A stretch of 5,359 bases of DNA from Pedobacter sp. (lineage in GTDB: Bacteria > Bacteroidota > Bacteroidia > Sphingobacteriales > Sphingobacteriaceae): contig SEDG01000228.1 in NCBI GenBank assembly GCA_004295885.1, positions 1 through 5,359 of the forward strand. The letters run 5' to 3'. This document shows, one piece after another, positions 1 to 5,359 of the stretch. A model generated the notes under the pieces. The model was not told the DNA's origin, did no database searches, and saw nothing but the letters and a program-made list of their open reading frames with translations. Both the position numbers and the translations under genes were made by a program. The stretch's first letter is position 1. Each line of letters begins with the position of its first letter.

Positions 1-533
1 GTTAAAAACGAACGGTCATATTCATCAGCTTCTACAACTACCACATTGTTCTTTCCGAACAGCACATTGCTATTGTAATTACTGGTTATTCCGCCTAAAA
101 ATGCAGTACAACCATAACCAGTATCCGTTAATATATGCGCTATCATAGATGAGGTAGTCGTTTTACCGTGGGTTCCCGCCACAGCGATACAAAACATACC
201 TTCACTTATAATTCCTAAAACTTCAGAGCGTTTTTTTAAGCTAAAGCCATTGGATATAAAATGATTTAAAATCTTAGAATTTTTAGGAATAGCAGGTGTA
301 TAAACCACTAAAGTATCATCATGATTTTGTTGGAAACAAATAGAAACGGCAGCTACTTCATCTAAATAGGTAATTAAAATTCCTTCGTGCTCTAAATCGA
401 TAGTTAAATTGGTTCTTGTTTTATCATAGCCACAAACCACCACTCCACGTTTTGCAAAATAACGAGCAAGCGCACTCATACCGATACCACCGATACCTAC
501 GAAATAAACTCTATTTATATTTGCTAACTCCAT
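1..533 (-). CDS. murC: UDP-N-acetylmuramate--L-alanine ligase MurC, N-terminal part (3' end outside window)
   Basis: MurC is the cytoplasmic ATP-dependent ligase that adds L-alanine to UDP-MurNAc, the first step in building the stem peptide. The frame opens with ATG at 533 and stays open to the window edge, giving 177 residues of a protein that is usually about 450-480 long. Visible signatures are the N-terminal Rossmann-like loop GIGGIGMS (residues 13-20), which binds the UDP part, the Mur ligase ATP-binding P-loop GTHGKTTTSS (120-129), and the EADEYDRSF motif (168-176) typical of MurC and the related Mpl ligase. The C-terminal amino-acid-binding domain lies outside the window. Starting with 'MELANINRVYFVGIGG' places the first strand at the normal MurC position, so the start is well supported. 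The bases before it (CTAAAAGA) give no real Shine-Dalgarno. It follows murG after 72 bases, as usual in Bacteroidota dcw clusters. Mpl is the main alternative, but the cluster context favours MurC. Confidence 0.95.
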   Translation of the reverse strand, partial: MELANINRVYFVGIGGIGMSALARYFAKRGVVVCGYDKTRTNLTIDLEHEGILITYLDEVAAVSICFQQNHDDTLVVYTPAIPKNSKILNHFISNGFSLKKRSEVLGIISEGMFCIAVAGTHGKTTTSSMIAHILTDTGYGCTAFLGGITSNYNSNVLFGKNNVVVVEADEYDRSFL

Positions 534-540
534 TCTTTTA

Positions 541-618
541 GATTTGAGATGTGAGATATGAGATTTGAGACGTCATGCTCAAACTCATATCTCACATCTA
601 ATGTCTCATATCTTATTT
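541..618. repeat. Tandem heptad repeat forming a long inverted repeat between murG and murC
   Basis: Positions 543-570 are four consecutive 7-base units of the form TNTGAGA (TTTGAGA, TGTGAGA, TATGAGA, TTTGAGA). The complementary heptads follow on the other side: a shortened CTCAAA at 578-583, CTCATAT at 584-590, CTCACAT at 591-597, then less regular units to about 618. As a result 547-569 and 578-599 pair as 22 base pairs with a single bulged A at 563 and an 8-base loop (570-577). No T-tract follows on the minus strand, so it does not look like an intrinsic terminator. In an mRNA running from murG into murC it would form a strong stem just before the murC start. Short heptad or octad arrays of this style occur between genes in Bacteroidota genomes (from memory, not searched). 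Confidence 0.8.
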
Positions 619-1103
619 GCCAATTTTAAAACTTCTTCTGCTATAATTCTATCTGCATTTTGCAATGCCATTTTCCCTATATTTTCACTTAATGTTTTAC
701 AACGTTCCTTGTTTTGCAACAGCTTTAGCGCTTCTAGAACCAAGGTGTCTTCTGCCGAGCTATCATTAACTAAAATAGCGGCATCGTTTTTCACCAAGGC
801 CATTGCATTTTTAGTTTGGTGGTCTTCTGCTACGTTTGGCGATGGCACCAAAATCACTGGCTTTTTAATTAAACAAAGTTCTGCGATGGTTCCTGCACCA
901 GCTCTAGAGATAATTACATCAGCTGCTGCATAGGCCAAATCCATTTTATTTAAAAATTCTAAAATCACCACATTAGGATGATAGTCACCTAACCTCTCCA
1001 TAATATCTTGATAGTAGAACTTTCCAGTTTGCCATATGATCTGCACATCTTGTGCAACGATTTCTGCCAAATGTTTCTCTATGCTTTTATTTAATGTTCT
1101 TGC
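606..1103 (-). CDS. murG: MurG C-terminal fragment (UDP-GlcNAc-binding domain), out of frame with its N-terminal part
   Basis: The 165 codons from 1103 to the TGA stop encode the C-terminal Rossmann domain of MurG. They begin at 'ARTLNKSI', which in intact homologues directly follows the GGS-G loop. Visible donor-binding signatures are 'IIWQTGKFYY', 'SRAGAGTIAEL' (equivalent to SRSGALTVSE of E. coli, including the Arg and Glu that contact UDP-GlcNAc) and 'EDHQTKNA' (nucleotide-sugar-binding loop). The open frame extends upstream to an ATG at 1157, but those first 18 codons (MQWLALGD...) are only the shifted reading of the N-terminal fragment and not MurG sequence. I do not think that ATG is a real start. 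The C-terminus overlaps the heptad repeat. Confidence 0.75.
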   Translation of the reverse strand, partial: ARTLNKSIEKHLAEIVAQDVQIIWQTGKFYYQDIMERLGDYHPNVVILEFLNKMDLAYAAADVIISRAGAGTIAELCLIKKPVILVPSPNVAEDHQTKNAMALVKNDAAILVNDSSAEDTLVLEALKLLQNKERCKTLSENIGKMALQNADRIIAEEVLKLANKI

Positions 1104-1449
1104 ATGCGGCATACAGTAATGGTCCAGAAGCAAATCCCCCAACGCCAACCACTGCATCTGGTTTGAAATCTGAAATCAATTTCATCGCCTTGCGCACACT
1201 TACTATTACTTTAATAGGCAAACCCAAATTTTTTAAAATAGAGCCTCTTTGTATGCCACTGATATTTAAACCCACAATTTTATACCCAGCGGCAGGAACT
1301 TTTTCCATTTCCATTCTGCCCACTGCACCTACAAAAAGAATTTCGCAATTAGGCGAAATGCTTTTTAAGGCATTGGCAATGGCAACGGCGGGAAATATAT
1401 GCCCGCCTGTGCCACCTCCAGATATGATAATTTTTGGGAAATTATTCAT
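1087..1449 (-). CDS. murG: MurG N-terminal fragment (lipid I acceptor domain part)
   Basis: This 120-residue reading frame holds the first part of the broken murG. It begins with MNNFPKIIISGGGTGGHIFP; the glycine-rich GGGTGGH loop at residues 11-17 is the first G-loop of MurG and lies in the domain that binds lipid I and the membrane. The conserved 'VGVGGFASGP' (residues 101-110) corresponds to the second G-loop (GMGGYVSGP in E. coli). Homology ends near residue 115; the last five residues CKNIK before the stop lie at or beyond the junction. The start is supported by the short normal distance to the G-loop. It comes 172 bases after ftsW, and the preceding bases are A-rich without a clear ribosome binding site. 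Confidence 0.8.
   Translation of the reverse strand: MNNFPKIIISGGGTGGHIFPAVAIANALKSISPNCEILFVGAVGRMEMEKVPAAGYKIVGLNISGIQRGSILKNLGLPIKVIVSVRKAMKLISDFKPDAVVGVGGFASGPLLYAACKNIK
1090..1104 (-). other. murG: Probable deletion junction inside murG
   Basis: Frame and homology switch at about position 1104. The codons for 'LLYAA' end at 1105 and the codons for 'ARTLN' begin at 1103, leaving one base between them. The shift means that the lost segment has a length of 2 modulo 3 and, from the missing residues, about 240 bases. The exact breakpoint could lie anywhere in 1090-1104 if the missing segment was bounded by a short direct repeat (see findings). Confidence 0.65.
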
Positions 1450-1472
1450 GGTTAATTTTTCTTAGCCTTTTC

Positions 1473-1498
1473 AAAGCCTCTCTAAATAGAGAAGCTTT
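1473..1498 (-). promoter_or_regulatory. Hairpin in the leader between ftsW and murG
   Basis: Positions 1473-1483 and 1488-1498 are inverted copies with a 4-base loop at 1484-1487. On the minus-strand RNA this makes an 11-pair stem including one G-U pair (1478 with 1493). On the minus strand the stem is followed by purine-rich sequence and not a U-tract, so it is unlikely to terminate transcription. On the plus strand a loosely T-rich stretch follows, but no plus-strand gene would need a terminator here. It lies about 24 bases before the murG ATG and could affect translation or mRNA stability; this role is inferred. Confidence 0.4.
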
Positions 1499-1546
1499 TG
1501 AAGACTGGGTGTTTATTTGTTTGTTCCTTTAATTCTTATTCTTTAA

Positions 1547-1580
1547 ACCACAGAGAACACAAAGTTTTCACAGAGAAAGT
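1547..1580. repeat. CACAGAG-type short intergenic repeat
   Basis: CACAGAGAA occurs at 1549-1557 and again at 1569-1577, exactly 20 bases apart, with a related CACAAAG at 1558-1564 between them. The element is therefore an imperfect array of roughly 10-base units. On the minus strand it reads as CTCTGTG / CTTTGTG / CTCTGTG. Elements built on ACCACAGAG-NCACAGAG units are familiar to me as dispersed intergenic repeats in various bacterial genomes, Bacteroidota included; this is recall, not a search. It lies in the gap downstream of ftsW. Confidence 0.6.
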
Positions 1581-1621
1581 GAAGAGTTATCATACCCTAA
1601 CCTCTCGCTGCTAAACCTTTA

Positions 1622-2863
1622 TTACCCCATTGCAGGGATACTTCCCACAACCACCTTCTCTTGTTTAACACTATTATATTCTTCCACATCTCGGCTTACA
1701 CTTAATATAATTCCAAATGCTATACTCGTAAATATCATTGACGTACCTCCCATGCTCACTAGCGGTAATGGCACACCTGTTACTGGCCCGAGACCTACTG
1801 CAACCGCCATATTTGCGAAAGCTTGTATGGTTAAGCTAAAACTTAAACCTGCCGCCAGCAGTGCGCCAAACGCCTTCGGACTTCGAGTTACAATCCTTAC
1901 ACATCTGTACAGTAAAACCAGGTATAACACCACAATCGCTAATCCGCCAACCGTACCATATTCTTCGATAATAATGGCAAAAATAAAATCAGAATAAGGG
2001 TGTGGTAAGAAGTTACGCTCGGTGCTATTCCCTGGACCTTTACCAAATAATCCGCCAGTTGCCAAAGCAATTTTTGAATGGTCTGACTGGTATGTTTTAT
2101 CAGAATGTTGTAATTCTGGATGCATAAATGCATTGATACGAGATTTATAAGTATCTCTCCTTGGCCCTAAAAAGATAACAAACATTAGCAATACAACTCC
2201 ACCTACACAAACCATTGCAATTTGTTTAATGCTAATACGACCAATAATTAACAGCAAAATACTTACGCCAAACAGCATCAACGCTGTTGATAAATTTGCC
2301 AAGGCAATTAAGATGAAAACCACACAAACAGAGCCCATAATAGGAATAAATGAGTTTTTTACATCCTTAATGTTTTCTTGTTTTTTAGTTAACATTCTAG
2401 CCAAAAACGTAATCAAGGCTAATTTAGCTAAATCGGATGTCTGGAAAGTTAACCCGATAACTGGAATTTTCACCCACCTAGATGCATCATTAATGCTACT
2501 ACCAAATATCAAAGTATAAAACAATAACGGGATGGTTATAATCATCAATATTTTAGAGATACCCGAATAGTATTTATAATCTAGCAAGTGGGCGATGTAA
2601 ATCATCCCGATACCTAAAAGAACAAAAATAACGTGTTTGTAAAGCAGGTATTTTTCTACGGTAATTCCTTTTTTATAAGCAATTGCACCTGTTGCGCTAT
2701 AAACCGCCATGATAGAAACTAGAGATAGCATGATAATAATCAGCCAAATCCATCTGTCTCCTTTGGTTCTTGCCAAAAGCTTGTCGACAAGTGAGATCTG
2801 TCGGTCTAGAACCGCATTATCTTTGTCTCTACTTTCCCCTAAGTTTAGATTAGCACTAGCCAT
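1622..2863 (-). CDS. ftsW: Septal peptidoglycan glycosyltransferase FtsW (SEDS family)
   Basis: FtsW is the polytopic inner-membrane SEDS protein that polymerises lipid II into glycan strands at the division site, working with the transpeptidase FtsI. The 413-residue product has about ten hydrophobic segments beginning near residue 39. Diagnostic motifs are 'INDASRWVKI' followed by 'FQTSDLAKL' (124-148), the glycine-rich 'GKGPGNS' (274-280) leading into 'LPHPYSDFIFA' (286-296) with the expected catalytic Asp at 292, and 'GVPLPLVSMGGTSM' (363-376). RodA is the alternative, but position between murD and murG identifies FtsW. The ATG at 2863 lies 3 bases after the murD stop, and no other ATG, GTG or TTG seems to precede the conserved 'TKGDRWIW' (33-40), so the start is well supported. 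This leaves a polar N-terminal tail of about 35 residues. No strong ribosome binding site is visible, so translation is probably coupled to murD. Confidence 0.96.
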   Translation of the reverse strand: MASANLNLGESRDKDNAVLDRQISLVDKLLARTKGDRWIWLIIIMLSLVSIMAVYSATGAIAYKKGITVEKYLLYKHVIFVLLGIGMIYIAHLLDYKYYSGISKILMIITIPLLFYTLIFGSSINDASRWVKIPVIGLTFQTSDLAKLALITFLARMLTKKQENIKDVKNSFIPIMGSVCVVFILIALANLSTALMLFGVSILLLIIGRISIKQIAMVCVGGVVLLMFVIFLGPRRDTYKSRINAFMHPELQHSDKTYQSDHSKIALATGGLFGKGPGNSTERNFLPHPYSDFIFAIIIEEYGTVGGLAIVVLYLVLLYRCVRIVTRSPKAFGALLAAGLSFSLTIQAFANMAVAVGLGPVTGVPLPLVSMGGTSMIFTSIAFGIILSVSRDVEEYNSVKQEKVVVGSIPAMG

Positions 2864-2866
2864 ATA

Positions 2867-4210
2867 CTATAATTCTTTTACTGCTGCCTTAAATTGGTTG
2901 CCTCTATCTTCGTAATTTTTAAATAAATCGAAACTTGCGCAAGCTGGAGATAGCAATACTGTATTACCCTTTTTCGCTAGATGATAAGCCACTTGCACCG
3001 CTTCATTAGCAGAAAATGTATTTACAATTATTTCCACATCATCTTCAAAAGCTTCATGGATACGTTTGTTGTCTTTGCCCATACACACAATGGCTTTAAC
3101 TTTACTACGCACTAAATCCTTAAGCATGCTATAATCATTTCCTTTATCTACACCACCCAATATTAAAACCACTTCTGGTCCTACACTTTCTAAAGCGTAC
3201 CAAGTTGAGTTAACATTTGTCGCCTTAGAATCGTTGATGTAAGTCACATCAGAGATTTTGGCTACAAATTCTAACCTATGCTCAATATTCTTAAAGTTAC
3301 CCATGCTTTCGCGGATGGTTTCATTACGTAACTCTAATACTTTAGCTACTATGCCCGAAGCCATAGAGTTGTAAATGTTGTGCTTGCCTTGCAAGGCTAA
3401 CTCTGAAATTGACATGGTTAATTGTTCTTTAGGGTGTGTGTTGATGTGTATAGTGGTATCTTCTAAATAAGCCCCTTCTTCGATTTTCTTACGGATAGAA
3501 AAAGGATATTTTTTAGCCGCAATTTTAGTTTTAGCTAATAATTTGGTTGTTTCTTCATCATCTGCGCAGTAAATGAAAAAATCATTAGCTGTTTGGTTCT
3601 GAACAATGCGCATTTTTGATGCTGCATAGTTTTCTAATTTATAATCGTAACGGTCTAAATGGTCGGGGGTAATGTTTAACAATACAGCTATATCAGCCTT
3701 AAATTCAAACATATCATCCAGCATAAAGCTTGATATTTCTAGAACGTACCATTCAAATTCTTCAGTAGCCACTTGAGCTGCAAAACTCTGACCTATATTT
3801 CCGCCTAAGCCAACATTAACGCCTGCATTTTTTAAGATGTGATAGGTTAACATTGTTGTAGTCGATTTACCGTTTGAGCCTGTTATACAAATAGTTTTAG
3901 CTTTAGTATATCTTTTAGCAAACTCAATTTCAGAGATTACTGGAATTTTATCCTTAACCAGCGCCTTAACAATTGGCGCATTAGCTGGTATTCCTGGACT
4001 TTTAATTACCTCACTGGCATTTAATATCAATTCGTCTGTATGCTGTTTTTCCTCAAAAGAGATGTTTAATTCTTGCAAAGCAGCTTTATAACGGTCTGCA
4101 ATGCCACCAAAATCTGATACAAAAACATCAAAACCTTGTTTTTGTGCTAGCATTGCCGCACCTACTCCGCTTTCGCCTGCTCCAAGAATTACTACCCTTT
4201 TTGTTTCCAT
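2867..4210 (-). CDS. murD: UDP-N-acetylmuramoyl-L-alanine--D-glutamate ligase MurD
   Basis: MurD is the cytoplasmic ligase that adds D-glutamate to UDP-MurNAc-L-Ala with ATP. At 447 residues it has the usual family length and all three domains. The N-terminal UDP-binding fold starts with 'ILGAGESGVGAAM' (8-20). The central ATPase domain has the P-loop GSNGKSTTT (111-119), 'LEISSF' (157-162), 'NITPDHLDRY' (179-188), and a Lys in 'YAASKMRI' (K199) that probably matches the carbamylated lysine of E. coli MurD. The C-terminal domain shows 'HNIYNSMA' (267-274), 'EHRLEF' (300-305), 'NDSKATN' (316-322), 'GGVDKGNDY' (342-350) and 'SPACASFD' (411-418). The start ATG at 4210 directly abuts the mraY stop (TAA then ATG), so translation is probably coupled. 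It ends in TAG 3 bases before ftsW. Nothing is missing or unusual. Confidence 0.97.
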   Translation of the reverse strand: METKRVVILGAGESGVGAAMLAQKQGFDVFVSDFGGIADRYKAALQELNISFEEKQHTDELILNASEVIKSPGIPANAPIVKALVKDKIPVISEIEFAKRYTKAKTICITGSNGKSTTTMLTYHILKNAGVNVGLGGNIGQSFAAQVATEEFEWYVLEISSFMLDDMFEFKADIAVLLNITPDHLDRYDYKLENYAASKMRIVQNQTANDFFIYCADDEETTKLLAKTKIAAKKYPFSIRKKIEEGAYLEDTTIHINTHPKEQLTMSISELALQGKHNIYNSMASGIVAKVLELRNETIRESMGNFKNIEHRLEFVAKISDVTYINDSKATNVNSTWYALESVGPEVVLILGGVDKGNDYSMLKDLVRSKVKAIVCMGKDNKRIHEAFEDDVEIIVNTFSANEAVQVAYHLAKKGNTVLLSPACASFDLFKNYEDRGNQFKAAVKEL

Positions 4211-5359
4211 TTAGCGCAGTTTTAAAGTAACGAATGTGATAATTGCCAGCATGATGCCTATAATCCAGAAACGAGTTACAATTTTTGCTTCGTGATAACC
4301 TTTTTTCTGGTAATGGTGATGCAATGGCGACATTAAGAAAATCCTTCTACCTTCACCAAAGCGTTTTTTAGTGTATTTAAAATAACTTACCTGAAGTGTT
4401 ACTGATAAAACTTCAATCAAGAAAACGCCGCATAAAATTGGTATCAACAGCTCTTTGCGAATCATAATGGCAAACACGGCGATGATACCACCAATGGTTA
4501 AACTTCCTGTATCGCCCATAAAAATTTGAGCTGGGTAAGAGTTATACCAAAGGAACCCAACGCAAGCTCCTACAAATGCACCCGCAAAAATGATGAGCTC
4601 ACCCGAGTTAGGGATGTACATGATATTCAAATAATCGGCAATTACTGTGTTACCAGAAACATAAGCCAGAATACCAAGCGTTATACCTATAATTGCCGAT
4701 GTACCCGTAGCCAAGCCATCAATACCATCTGTTAAGTTTGCCCCATTGGACACAGCTGTAACGATAGTGATTACGAAAAACAAGAATACAATGAAGGCAT
4801 ATTTCTCATAACCAGGGCCTAAAAACTTAAGTACTTTGGCATAATCAAATTCATTGTTTTTATAAAAAGGCACATTGGTTTTGGTAGATTTTACATCTTG
4901 GGTATAATAAAACTTACTTTCCTTTTGCCTTAATACCATTGGTGTTTTATTGGCAGAAACCACCGTATCATCTACTGTTTGTCTCACTACAATATTTGGG
5001 TGAAAATACATGGTTAGGCCTACAATAATTGCTAAGCCAATTTGACCAACAACTTTAAAACGACCCGCTAACCCTTCCTTATTCTTTTTGAAAACTTTGA
5101 TGTAATCATCCAAAAATCCAACTGCACCCATCCACAATGTGGTGATAATCATAAGGATTACGTAGACATTTGTAATGTTTGCGAACAATAAAGTAGGAAT
5201 TAAAATACCTAACAAGATGATGATACCACCCATGGTGGGCGTACCTTGTTTCTGCATTTGACCTTCCAATCCTAGATTTCTTACTGGCTCGCCAACCTGT
5301 TTGCTATGTAGGTAATCGATTAACCTACGACCATAAACTGTTGTGATGACTAGGGAAAG
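4211..5359 (-). CDS. mraY: Phospho-N-acetylmuramoyl-pentapeptide-transferase MraY (5' end outside window)
   Basis: MraY is the multi-pass membrane enzyme that transfers phospho-MurNAc-pentapeptide to undecaprenyl phosphate, making lipid I. The frame is open to the window edge; 382 residues are visible and roughly 30-35 N-terminal ones are missing, judging from the usual length in Bacteroidota. A TTG at 5269 is an internal Leu and not a start: the 30 codons upstream ('TTVYGRRLIDYL', then 'GEPVRNLGLEGQ') are clear MraY sequence. Signatures, counted from the first visible residue, are 'GTPTMGG' (about 39-45), 'FLDDYIK' with the catalytic Asp pair (84-85), 'NGANLTDGIDG' (205-215), 'MGDTGS' (281-286, Asp 283) and 'PLHHHYQKKG' (345-354). 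Between the membrane segment ending at 'MYFHP' and the 'VPFYK' motif is an insert of about 35-40 mostly polar residues relative to E. coli MraY. The TAA stop touches the murD ATG. Confidence 0.97.
   Translation of the reverse strand, partial: LSLVITTVYGRRLIDYLHSKQVGEPVRNLGLEGQMQKQGTPTMGGIIILLGILIPTLLFANITNVYVILMIITTLWMGAVGFLDDYIKVFKKNKEGLAGRFKVVGQIGLAIIVGLTMYFHPNIVVRQTVDDTVVSANKTPMVLRQKESKFYYTQDVKSTKTNVPFYKNNEFDYAKVLKFLGPGYEKYAFIVFLFFVITIVTAVSNGANLTDGIDGLATGTSAIIGITLGILAYVSGNTVIADYLNIMYIPNSGELIIFAGAFVGACVGFLWYNSYPAQIFMGDTGSLTIGGIIAVFAIMIRKELLIPILCGVFLIEVLSVTLQVSYFKYTKKRFGEGRRIFLMSPLHHHYQKKGYHEAKIVTRFWIIGIMLAIITFVTLKLR

Larger units (their letters stand above)
606..1449 (-). pseudogene. murG: murG disrupted by internal deletion and frameshift (lipid II synthase MurG)
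   Basis: MurG is the membrane-associated GT28-family glycosyltransferase that adds GlcNAc from UDP-GlcNAc to lipid I, producing lipid II. The reading starts normally at ATG 1449, continues to about 1105 (residue 115, 'GPLLYAA'), and then resumes in another frame from 1103 ('ARTLNKSI') to the TGA at 606-608. Together the two parts give about 280 residues, while the family is about 355-365 long. By comparison with E. coli MurG, the missing block of about 80 residues should hold the (H/Q)EQN motif, the NPVR segment and the GGS-G-A glycine loop that begins the C-terminal domain. Sequence on both sides is otherwise well preserved, so the lesion is recent or artefactual. The gene sits in its expected place between ftsW and murC. 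As written it cannot make a working enzyme. Confidence 0.88.
1450..1621. other. Intergenic gap between ftsW and murG
   Basis: This 172-base stretch is the longest non-coding interval in the window, whereas the mraY-murD and murD-ftsW junctions have 0 and 3 bases. It holds a short perfect-loop hairpin (1473-1498) and a CACAGAG-type repeat (1547-1580), annotated separately. I could not find a convincing Bacteroidota promoter (TTTG near -33 with TAnnTTTG near -7) on the minus strand, nor any small ORF or RNA gene that I recognise. Confidence 0.6.

Noticed and set aside
547..599. Intrinsic terminator between murG and murC.
   Set aside because: The stem is long and AT-rich and no U-tract follows it on the minus strand. 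A terminator would also cut off murC from its operon.
565..933. Plus-strand open frames over murG, ftsW and mraY (for example 565-933, 1052-1465, 2229-2519).
   Set aside because: They lie antisense to clearly homologous coding sequence, show no recognisable motif, and have compositions expected of shadow frames.
1087..1157. Programmed ribosomal frameshift in murG, since the two frames overlap by 71 bases.
   Set aside because: A frameshift would not restore the roughly 80 residues that are missing, and no slippery heptamer is evident at the junction. Deletion explains both the shift and the missing motifs.
1450..1621. Internal promoter for murG and murC.
   Set aside because: The best candidate, AAACTTTG within the CACAGAG repeat on the minus strand, deviates from TAnnTTTG and has no convincing TTTG at the right distance upstream.
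1939..2133. A 64-residue minus-strand frame inside ftsW.
   Set aside because: It is an alternative frame of the well-supported FtsW coding sequence and lacks any recognisable feature.
2777..2810. Cluster of four six-base restriction palindromes (AAGCTT, GTCGAC, AGATCT, TCTAGA) in 34 bases, resembling a cloning polylinker.
   Set aside because: It is read in frame as part of FtsW (VLDRQISLVDKLLA) leading into the conserved 'TKGDRWIW', with no vector sequence on either side. I consider it coincidence.
5267..5269. TTG at 5269 as the start of mraY.
   Set aside because: The frame continues upstream with 30 codons of clear MraY sequence to the window edge, so this is an internal leucine.

Overview
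The window is a minus-strand stretch of a dcw (division and cell wall) cluster. In transcription order, from right to left, it reads mraY (5' end beyond position 5359), murD, ftsW, murG, murC (3' end beyond position 1). This gene order, the protein signatures (an MraY with an enlarged loop, MurG with 'EDHQTKNA', FtsW with 'TKGDRWIW'), the AT-rich base composition and the lack of clear Shine-Dalgarno sequences all suggest a member of Bacteroidota. Sphingobacteriaceae (Pedobacter-like) is my best guess, made from recall of family sequences and not from a search.

Layout: mraY lies at 4211-5359 and its stop codon directly abuts the murD start. murD (2867-4210) is followed after 3 bases by ftsW (1622-2863). 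A 172-base gap (1450-1621) follows, holding a small hairpin and a CACAGAG-type repeat. murG (606-1449) is broken: its N-terminal and C-terminal parts are in different frames and about 80 residues of the middle are missing. A 72-base gap (534-605) with a long heptad-based hairpin separates it from murC (1-533, partial). No plus-strand gene is supported.

The genes act in one pathway. MurC and MurD build the cytoplasmic UDP-MurNAc-peptide, MraY transfers phospho-MurNAc-pentapeptide to undecaprenyl phosphate (lipid I), MurG adds GlcNAc (lipid II), and FtsW polymerises lipid II at the division septum. Since MurG is normally essential and single-copy, the broken murG is the main anomaly. It is either an assembly or sequencing artefact or a real lesion that requires a second copy. 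The only two intergenic gaps in the window flank murG, and both carry repeat-like sequence. I see no new biological system here; the points worth attention are the murG lesion and the two intergenic repeat elements.
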